Assembly (NCBI GenBank): GCA_015178975.1
Contig: WHVD01000013.1
Location: 1,116,001-1,180,000, forward strand
Length of the DNA stretch: 64,000 nucleotides
Reading direction: 5' to 3'
From: Hysterangium stoloniferum
Lineage: Eukaryota > Basidiomycota > Agaricomycetes > Hysterangiales > Hysterangiaceae
In this document: piece by piece, positions 1 to 8,397 of the stretch
Position numbering within the stretch: the stretch's first letter is position 1
Layout of the letters: every line of letters begins with the position of its first letter
Made by a program: the position numbers and the translations under genes
The notes under the pieces: generated by a model
The model's database searches: none
Told to the model about the DNA's origin: nothing
What the model saw: the letters and a program-made list of their open reading frames with translations, nothing else

Positions 1-50
1 GTCACACCCTTGTAGCGTCGCACATATCTCAGCCATCCAACATTGACATC

Positions 51-1390
51 ATGTCGCAAGAACAGCTCGAGGGCTTCAGTAATCCTGTAGGGAGTCATAA
101 CAATCGCAGATTTCCTTTCTAATATCCAAATAGCACGTGGAACGCTTTCGAATTTTGGTTATTGGGAATGCCAACGCTGGAAAGACAACCATTCTGGAAA
201 AGGTGTGCCATGCCCAGGGTCGCGAACCGGTCTATCTCAATGTAAGTGATCTGTGCCATCCCTAACTGCAATATCCCCAATCCGGTTTACTTAATGCTTT
301 TGTTACTTACCTGATGTAGAGCGATTCAAAGTTGGAGCCGTCGGCCTCGGTCTGTGTTGGATCGACTTGCACCTCCAGTGGTGGTGCACTCATGATAATT
401 TTTTAGCGCGGAAACCATGAGATCGAACACCAGTTCCAGTATCCAACTGCTCACGGCTTTGTATTTCATGACTCCTGTGGGTTCGAAGCGGGTGGTGCTG
501 TCGAACTGCAAAAAGTCAAGGACTTTATCGAAAACCGAGCAAAGGGTGGGCAATTAAAGGATCAATTGCATGCCATCTGGTGCGCTGAAGTTTTGTGTTT
601 TTTCCAATTTCTGACTTTTGGGGTTCAGGTGTTGCTTGCCAACTAGTAACGATAGAGGGATGACCAATGCAGAGATGAGTCTGTTTGAGAGCGGCACGGG
701 AAATGGTCAGCCAGTGTCTGCGTCATGAGCTGAGCCTACTGATTATCATCCAAGTCCCCATTATCGCCATTTTCACGAAGATGGATGCTCTGGACCAGGT
801 GGCACGCAACCAGTTAATGTTTAATGACGATGACCTTTCTTGTAAAGAAATTGAAGAACAAGTTCCCAATCTAGCAAAATCCATATTTCGAAAAAAATAT
901 CTCAAGCGACTCGAAGAAGTAAAACACAAGCCTCGTTATGTCGTGCTGCTCCGTGGTATGCTCCTTGTCGATGACATAGCAACCCGCTCAGCCATACTGC
1001 TCAGACATGAACAAAGAGGATACTAATTGTGATGAACTGATCGTGAGAACCTCACAGGCCCTTGACCGTGACACTCTGAAACTGTTCTGTCTGTCGATGT
1101 TGCGGATCGATATTGACTCTCGTATCAAACAAGTTATCAACAGGTGAGCTACCCAGTTCTCCGCCTTCAAAGCAGACGGCCAATACATGGATATCCAAGG
1201 ATAATTATACCGCAGGTGCAAGGTGAGGGAGGATATGGCAATGCAAGATGCAAGGCAGACTATTGAATTCATGGGTATCACTTTTCTCAGTTGTTCTCGG
1301 ATCGGGCACATTTTCCGAAGAACAAGCAAAATCCTTGTTCTGCAAGGTCATGTGTTGTTTTCCACACGTCTTGGTGCGAGAATGTTGTAA
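51..1390 (+). CDS. Multi-exon P-loop GTPase (G-domain protein), apparently intact
   Basis: Likely a GTP-binding protein of the G-domain family expanded in Agaricomycetes; cellular role unknown. My eight-exon model is 51-86, 134-241, 320-349, 407-579, 629-705, 755-955, 1005-1143 and 1216-1390. It totals 939 nt, giving about 312 codons ending in TAA, with all introns GT-AG and 47-78 nt. Motifs seen: the G1 P-loop GNANAGKT in exon 2 (after FRILVI), a DxxG-like G3 in FHDSCGFEAG (exon 4), and a G4-like FTKMDAL (exon 6). HAIWCCLPTSNDRG is assembled across the exon 4/5 junction and SGTGNVPIIAIF across exons 5/6, which supports those splices. The ATG at 51 gives MSQEQLEGFSNP and then the G-domain, but an earlier start beyond the window is possible. 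The last exon is the least certain: another frame at about 1325-1386 contains CCFPHV, resembling the WFPH-type end of this family, and a GT donor at 1387 overlaps the stop and leads into the splice-site train. Confidence 0.78.
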
Positions 1391-2870
1391 CTCTTGCACT
1401 TACATGTTTTTATGTTGGTAACAACAGCCCGTGAGTGGCTCACAGCTATCCTCTTATCATGTCATTCCCTGATATTTCATTGGTAGAGTGTGAGTGTCCA
1501 TACGTATGTTGACAATATCCGGAGATTATTGATTCCAGTATCTTGGCCTTTGAGTTTGTGGGTTGATCTTCCTTGTGATGTAATTGCCTCATCTAACTTA
1601 ACATCATTGCTTCTGAACAGGATGTAGGTCTACCTTGGGAAGTGTTATCATTATGTTGATCTCCACTTCTCCTTGCTCATCACAGAAAGTATGTAACACA
1701 ATTTCACTGCAGTCTGCCTTTTTCTGTTCACAATCATTGAATTATTTTATTATTATGTTTCCAGCTGGTGAGTATTTTAGCAAATATGATTATATTAGCT
1801 CAAGTTAGTTTATTATCCACTGCCCCTTTAGATTGTGAGTATGGCTTCTTCATATTTTTGTTTGGCTTCTGACATATTTGACAGGTGGTAAGCCCTTGCT
1901 GTTGTTTCAAGGCTGTATAACCTTCATCTGGTACATTGCCAATAGGATGTGAGCCTGTCTCCGCCCAGTTTTGCATATACTGGCTCATAACTGTTTCTGT
2001 AAACTACCATGTGGCAGATGGTGAGTCTTTTTGTACTGCATGTTCCTTTAGTGGCTCAATGACCTGTGGATGACTCAGGATGTAAGTATGTGCATCCAAT
2101 GCACAAATGATTGATGCACACTCATAAGAGTATGATCTGACTGGTTTTAAACTGCACAGAGAGTGAGTATGCTTATATGGTTGGTTATCTTGAAGTTAAC
2201 CTTATATGATTCTACATTCTGAAAAGAATGTAAATTCCCTCTGAGTTCTAATTACATGCTTCATTGACTCACAGCAATTTTCTCCTTGGACTTGATAGGC
2301 TGTAAGTTGGAATATTCTGTGGATTTGGGTACTAAGAAATTGTAATACTATAATTGTAATCCTCAAACAGGTTAATGTGAGTGTCTCTCCCAAACAGTTA
2401 TAGTATGCTTATTAAAAATGGGGTTTGAGATAGGCTGTAAGCACTGCCTATTGAAGGTTTGGAACCCAGTTCATGATGGGTTGGTTTCATCTTACCAACA
2501 GTCTGTATGTGTTGTCTGGTTAAATGCATTGTCAAGGTGGATAACAATGCTTATGCTCTTTGGCTATTTGGATTACCTACAGAGAGTGAGTGTATCTGAC
2601 TCTGTTGCATTCCATGGCTAAATGGGCTGTGGACAATTTAGGAGGTTAGTCATCTACTCATTGTCATGGATAGGAATGTGTTGAGTGATGGATTCATTGG
2701 ATGTAAATCAGAGTGTATGTGTTTTCCTTTTGTAACAAATTGGAGAAGGGTACTCAATGGGAGTTCTGTCTGGGATTGCAGTTGGTGAGGATTCCTTGCT
2801 CACTTGTAATCAGAATGATTATCACAACCTAAACTGATGTCTGGAACAATTGTTTGGGTAGTCATTACAG
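1387..2870 (+). other. Train of intron-like units separated by 3-nt microexon candidates (diverged part)
   Basis: After a possible 41-nt first intron (1387-1427), this stretch divides without gaps into 21 intron-like units of 50-86 nt. They are 1431-1486, 1490-1554, 1558-1620, 1624-1685, 1689-1764, 1768-1831, 1835-1884, 1888-1945, 1949-2017, 2021-2078, 2082-2159, 2163-2226, 2230-2298, 2302-2370, 2377-2433, 2437-2501, 2505-2582, 2586-2641, 2645-2711, 2715-2781 and 2785-2870. Each begins GTGAGT, GTAAGT, GTATGT or a close variant. Nineteen end in CAG or TAG; the weak ends are GAG at 1554 and AAG at 2226. The spacers are exactly 3 nt (for example CCC 1428, AGT 1487, AAA 1686, ATG 2018, AGA 2160, GAG 2642), except for 6 nt at 2371-2376. 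Unit interiors show no obvious similarity to each other, so this is not a simple minisatellite. No ordinary exon is visible in the stretch. Splicing itself is inferred. Confidence 0.6.
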
Positions 2871-4960
2871 GATGTAAGTTTTTCCTCCTTTTCTGCCCAT
2901 CACAGCTCATCTCCCTTGGCATGCTCTTCCCAGTTTGTGAGTTTCTGACTTCTTCCTCCTTGTGTGCCCCTCATAGCTCATCCCCTTGGCATCCTCTTCC
3001 AGGAAGTGAGTTTCTGACTTTCTCTTCCTTCTCTTCCTTCTCTGCCCCTCATGGCTCATCTCCCTTGGCATCCTCTTCCCAGGAAGTGAGTTTCTGACTG
3101 TTTTCTCCTTGGGCCCTCATGGCTCATCTCTATTGGCATCCTCTTCCCAGTTTGTGAGTTCCTGACTTTGTCCTTGTCTGCCCCTCACAGCTCATCTCCC
3201 TTGGCATGCTCTTCCCAGTTTGTGAGTTTCTGACTTTGTCCTCGTTATCTGCCTCTCATGGCTCATCTCCCTTGGCATGCTCTTTCCAGCGAGTGAGTTT
3301 CTGACCTTGTCCTCCTTGTCTGCCTCTTATGGCTCATCTCCCTTGGCATCCTCTTCCCAGTTTGTGAGTTTCTGACTCTGTTCTTCTTGTCTGCCCCTCA
3401 TGGTTCATCTCCCTTGGCATGCTCTTCCCAGCAAGTGAATTTCTGACTTTGTCCTCCTTGTCTGCCCTCATAGCTCATCCTCCTTCACATCCTCTTTCCA
3501 GGAAGTGAGTTTCTGACTGTCCTCCTTGTCTGCCCCACATGGTTCATCTCCCTTGGCATGCTCTTCCCAGGATGTGAGTTTCTGACTTTGTCCTCCTTGT
3601 CTCCTTATGGCTCATCTCCCTTGGCATCCTCTTCCCAGCGAGTGAGCTTCTGACTTTGTCCTCCTTGTCTACCCCACATGGCTCATCTCCCTTGGCATCC
3701 TCTTCCCAGGGTGTGAGTTTGTGACTTTATCCTCCTTGTCTCCTTATGGCTCATCTCCCTTGGCATCCTCTTCCCAGCGAGTGAGCTTCTGACTTTGTCC
3801 TCCTTGTCTACCCCTCATGGCTCATCTCCCTTGGCATCCTCTTCCCAGTTTGTGGGTTTCTGACTTTGTCTTCCTTGTCTGCCCCTCATGGCTTATCTCC
3901 CTTGGCATCCTCTTCCCAGCGAGTGAGCTTCTGACTTTGTCCTCCTTGTCTACCCCTCACGGCTCATCTCCCTTGGCATCCCCTTCCCAGTATGTGAGTT
4001 TCTGACTTTGTCCTCCTTTTCTGCCCATCATGGCTCATCTCTGTTGACATGTTCTTCCCAGCAAGTGAATTTCTGACTTTGTCCTCCTTGTCTGCCCCTC
4101 ATGGCTCATCTCCCTTGGCATCCTCTTCCCAGTTTGTGAGTTTCTGACTTTGTCCTCCTGGACTGCCCCTCATGGCTCATCTCCCTTGGCATCCTCTTCC
4201 CAGAATGTGAGTTTCTGACTTTGTCCTCCTTGTCTGCCCCTCATAGCTCATCTTGGCATGCTCTTCCCAGTTTGTGAGTTTCTGACTTTGTCCTTGTCTG
4301 CCATGGCTCATCTTCCTTGCATGCTCTTGCCAGGAAGTGAGTTTCTGACTTTGTCCTCCTTGTCTACTCCTCATGGCTCATCTCCCTTGGCATACTCTTC
4401 CCAGTTTGTGAGTTTCAGACTTTGTCCTCCTTGTCTACCCCTCATGGCTCATCTCCCTTGGTCTTCACAGCTTGTGAGTTCCTGACTTTGTCCTCCTTGT
4501 CTGCCCCTCATGGCTCATCCTTGGCATCCTCTTCCCAGGAAGTGAGTTTCAGACTTTGTCCTCCTCGTCTGTCCCTCATGGCTCATCCCCCTTGGCATCC
4601 TCTTCCCAGTGTGTGAGTTTCTGACTTTGTCCTCCTTGTCTGCCCCTCATGGCTCATCTTGGCATGCTCTTCCCAGTTTGTGAGTTTCTAACTTTGTCCT
4701 CCTTGTCCGCTCTTTGTGGCTCATCCCCTTTGGCATCCTCTTCCCAGTTTGTGAGTTTCTGACTTTGTCCTCCTTGTCTGCCCCTCATGGCTCATCTCCC
4801 TTGGCATCCTCTTCCCAGCTTGTAAGTTTCTGACTTTGTCCTCCTTGTCTGCCCCTCATGGCTCATCTCCCTTGGCATCCTCTTCCCAGTTTGTAAGTTT
4901 CTGACTTTGTCCTCCTTCTCTGCCCCTCATAGCTCATCCCCCTTGGCATCCTTTTCCCAG
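2871..4960 (+). repeat. Tandem array of 30 near-identical intron-like units (mostly 71-bp period) with variable 3-nt spacers
   Basis: Thirty units follow, 16 of them with exactly 68 nt between spacers and the rest 60-77. Each starts GTGAGT (variants GTGAAT, GTGGGT, GTGAGC, GTAAGT) and then has TTCTGACTTTGTCC, a pyrimidine-rich body, CTCATGGCTCAT and a TTCCCAG end. The 29 internal spacers start at 2934, 3003, 3083, 3151, 3219, 3290, 3361, 3432, 3502, 3571, 3639, 3710, 3778, 3849, 3920, 3991, 4062, 4133, 4204, 4271, 4334, 4405, 4471, 4539, 4610, 4677, 4748, 4819 and 4890. Ten triplets occur: TTT 11 times, GAA 5, CGA 4, CAA 2, CTT 2, and GAT, GGT, TAT, AAT and TGT once each. The spacer is the most variable part of the unit. 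CTCAT copies 30-40 nt before the AG could serve as branch sites. The array continues the phase and architecture of the diverged train to its left and stops abruptly at repeat R1. Confidence 0.85.
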
Positions 4961-7546
4961 GAGAGATGGTCTCTGCAGCGGTAGTTTCGTCTTGGCTCTG
5001 CGTCAGAAGCGTGGCGCCAGTGTCTTCACAAAATTGAAGGACTGTGTTGGGTTAAGCATCTGAGGAGCCAGGTGGAACTTTCCATCCAGAGCTGTCACAA
5101 CAGCTTTGCTTCCTTAGGCACTCTCTGGATATACAAGCGTTCATGAAGATATCCACCTGACAGAAGTCAAGAGAAAAGCTGCCTGCCCTGGTATTTAAGT
5201 CCCCAAACGTCTGTCCTAGCGGATTGGTTTCAGTACCAAGCACGTAACGCTTTGTGAGTCTCCATCGTTCATGTATAGAAAAACGTTAATCCAATAGCCT
5301 GCTCCTTAGCCTTAGGGATGTAGACGGAATCCTGGGTTGCCTGTATTAGAGGGAGATGCGCAATGTTACGATAAAACAGTAGTGAAATGAAGGATGGCCA
5401 TCTAAGATATGCACTGACTAGCAAAAGGCGCCTTCTCACCTACTTGTCAATCCAAAGATAATAAACTATTGATGGAGGAAGTTGGAGACACACCGTTTGT
5501 GACGAGTCAAGAATCACGATACGAGACGCGAAAACAGGTTGTGAGGAGACTGCATCAGCTATTCTCGAACATGCAGAGCAAAGGCCGACGCCTATTATGT
5601 AAAAGGTTCCCGCGTCAGTGAAATTGGTGGGGCGAAAACTATGTCAATGGAAAAAAAACAAAAGGGACGGAACAGCGAAACAGGGTAATGTAGAAGACGT
5701 AGATAATACACAATGAGAGCTGAATACATGATATACTATGAACAACACAACACATCTATAAGTATGTCGTACTACTGAGTTGCTACCATCTACTTGCTCT
5801 GTCAGACGGAGAGCGGTCTTCTCAACAGCACCGATTATTTCAGCACAAGGCGACTACTCTTCGGGTCAACGGATTAGATAGTGATTTCACCATAACAGGA
5901 CCGAGAGTGTCAGGATTGTATGGTCATTTAACCTTTGGAAACCAAAAGAAGCATTATCCTTGCTTGGTGCCATCTCAGCTCTTTCTGGCCTAAAATAGGC
6001 GTGTTCTTAAATTCCATTCGAAGGCTTAGCCAATCAATTTCCAGTGATTGCCGCTACAATGAAATTCACCGGACTGCTGATCCGATCAATACCAGATTAA
6101 ATTGTCAATGTTCTGTTTTCGCAAGTATTTAGCAAAGGCGGTGTAAAATTTCTTGTACTAATATATGAAATAAATTTGAAAAATTAAATTAACTTTGTTG
6201 TTTTGCAGTGCCGGTGGAAATGTCTCAGTCCTTCTGCCGCACTCAACAACCTGAACGTGTTAAATATTTCGGAGTCTCGCAGCTTCTATGGCTGGCAGAC
6301 TCCAACAATAGGAAATAATATCCTTTGCACGCCGCTCACATTACAGCGTGCGCGGGACCCACAACGCTCTAGGGAGTCTACATAATGGGTGTAGACATTC
6401 CCAAATCCCTGATGTTAATCACCAAGTATTATCTGATGCAGGTTCTTTTCTGAAACCACCTGTTCTCGTAGCACTATGGAGCGGTATTTCCCATGAAAAG
6501 ACCGACATCCACGTGGTTTCTCAGGTCCACGCTTCAACTTGAAGTTATTTCCTTCTTTTCTGACGTCATTAGTACATGCCTGATGGTCTATCTTATATCT
6601 ACCTTTGGTCTGGCTTGCTTTGTGCTCACACCCATGTGACAGAAGGTCCTTGTCTCATAGTCATTGGCTCTAGCATCGCCACAATTCAGGATACGGAATG
6701 GCATTACTATTTTTCTGTGGCGATATCTTGATAATTTTAGAAAAATAGATAACAGCCGGGGCAAAAATCGACATGTGCTTCCTACAGGTCATGAAGGAGA
6801 GGGGCTGTCAAAGAAAAAAATCTATTTAAAAGGGTGCATCTTTGTGTTGTAAGACTAGTATCTGCTGTGGGCGCAGACAGACACTAGAATGAGTGATGGG
6901 GAACTAACCACTACTTTATTCAAAATCCACATATACAGATTATATACTAGTGGACAACAATGGGATATGGACAACAATAAGGTCAAATATTACTAAATCA
7001 CAATGTAGGGAGCCTAATGACGAAGGCGATAATTTACTTGACGTCTGGACCAACGGTGGGCCCATTTGATACTACATGTCAACACCACACCCAATGCTGG
7101 TTTTCCCTGTCTTAATTCACTCTCACATTGTACAAATACATTTATTGGGAACTTGCAAAGACCACAGTAGATATTAGAATATAACTTGGCTTGTATCTAC
7201 GAGTGAACTACTGGGGATTATATATATCTATGGGGAGAAGGTTCTGGAAGGGATGACAGAGATATTACTAAAGCTATCTTAAGTATGTTCCAAGATATTC
7301 TATAATATTCTAGGAATGTCAGGTTCATTACCAACAACATTATCATTGTAAATTCAAATGCACTTCAATTATTGTTTACAGCTGTTCCAAGTACCTAAGG
7401 TATAGTTCAAAATTTAAAAAAAATCCCACCACAGACAAATTGTGCCATATCTCCAGAATGAGTGGCAATTAGCACATAATAACATGATATGTGTATGATA
7501 TTGTATGGATCTATATATGTATGTATATTTTTGGCCTTATGAGAGG
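4961..7546 (+). repeat. Repeat R1, copy 1 (unclassified, non-coding as far as seen)
   Basis: Matches 37,925-40,617 in the same orientation and the reverse complement of about 25,770-32,900 outside the Harbinger insertion. It begins sharply at 4961, right after the last CAG of the splice-site array, so this copy lacks the central R1 part seen at 33.1-37.9 kb. The right end passes into the left arm of the inverted-repeat element IR at about 7,470 and is cut by an LTR at 7547. Short ORFs inside recur in the other copies only because the repeat recurs; none resembles a known protein. The site used by the Harbinger insertions in copies 2 and 4 is empty here (GTAGCACTATGGAGCGG at about 6471). R1 superfamily unknown. 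Confidence 0.8.
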
Positions 7547-7758
7547 CTGTTAACCTTTCAGCGAAAATATGACCAGACCTATGTATAGAGGACGAGCGCA
7601 AGACTGTCTGAGTTATATTGTTGGTTATAAATGTATAGGGGGGTCTCATGCGTAACTACAGGATTATATACTCAAAACAAGAGTGGTAATGAATGTGGGC
7701 AATAATGACCCCCATCACTATACGACTCCGACTGCTCGCTTTACCCAAAAATCTAACA
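7547..7758 (-). mobile_element. Short LTR (~212 bp) of a fossil LTR element
   Basis: Starts TGTTAACC and ends ATCTAACA, giving TG...CA termini. On the minus strand a purine-rich tract (complement of CACCTCCTC at 7759-7767) lies directly before it, as expected for the 3' LTR of a minus-strand element whose gag-like fragment follows at 7766-8095. It interrupts R1/IR at the GAGGC site. No second LTR was found. Confidence 0.5.
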
Positions 7759-7765
7759 CACCTCC

Positions 7766-8095
7766 TCAAGCGAAGGAGTCGTGTGGCATTTCTATCCTGC
7801 TAAAAGGCATACTCTCAGGTACTGTACTCCCTATCTTCATCTGTTGAGCATAATGCCCTCTATCGCCACAGAAGGAACATGTGATCTCAGACACAGGCCA
7901 TTTACCATTGCTGCAAACAACAAGTGTGGTCTCTGGGTCGGGACGAATTCTGGTGGATGACCTTTGGCACACCTCATTCGTGAGATGGGTGATGACGCTA
8001 TTGAGAGTCAGTTGGTCAAAGGGGGGAATCGAGTCAAGGGTGACAATGAGGGCGGAGTAATCTTCTGGGATGTTCTGGTGTGCTTTCAATTTAGG
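7766..8095 (-). pseudogene. Gag-like fragment with zinc-knuckle-like motif (copia-type fossil)
   Basis: An open frame of about 107 codons on the minus strand. It resembles the C-terminal part of Ty1/copia Gag: an IPEDYSALIVTLDSIPP-like stretch followed by a knuckle-like CSFCGDRGHYA segment. It ends next to a purine-rich tract and LTR, so most of the pol region expected between gag and a 3' LTR is absent. Fossil. Confidence 0.55.
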
Positions 8096-8109
8096 CTTCA
8101 GTTTGGGTT

Positions 8110-8395
8110 AGGTGCATGCTGTTTAACAAGGCGTGGCTAACAGTTTGGTTCGGTTCGGTGCACACTGTTCAATGAGGCATGGCTAACGATTTGATTTGGT
8201 TCGGTGTGTGACACTTTTCAATGAGGTGTCCACGGGTTCGGGTTCAAATTTGGTGTGCGATGCTTTTCAACGAGGTGTCCACAGGTTCGGGTTCAGGTTT
8301 GGCATGTGATGCTTTTCAACAAGGCATCCACGGTTCCGATTCGGGGTCAGTGTGCGATGCTTTTCAATGAGGTGTCCATGGTTCCGATTCGGGTT
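8110..8395. repeat. Degenerate ~48-60-bp tandem repeat
   Basis: Five to six units share the core GATGCTTTTCAA followed by GAGGTGTCCA and a GGTTCGG-rich spacer (cores near 8,210, 8,259, 8,307 and 8,355, with weaker ones at 8,120-8,190). The unit drifts from about 60 bp on the left to 48 bp on the right. It lies between the gag-like fragment and the copia fossil. No coding capacity is evident. Confidence 0.7.
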
Positions 8396-8397
8396 CG

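Noticed and set aside
2837-4616. Several ORFs of 60-86 codons within the array
   Set aside because: They are translations of the repeated intron-like unit in chance open frames. The two strands both yield them, and none resembles a protein.
2871-4960. Plain minisatellite as the full explanation of the splice-site train
   Set aside because: It accounts for the homogeneous part but not for the 21 sequence-unrelated units to the left with the same AG-3 nt-GT spacing. Kept as the main alternative.
5935-6132. 65-codon ORF also present, inverted, at 31,645-31,842
   Set aside because: Identical only because R1 is repeated. No start context, homology or codon pattern supports a gene.
8110-8395. tRNA-like B box in GGTTCGG-rich repeats
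   Set aside because: No paired A box or cloverleaf at suitable spacing; the motif belongs to the tandem unit.
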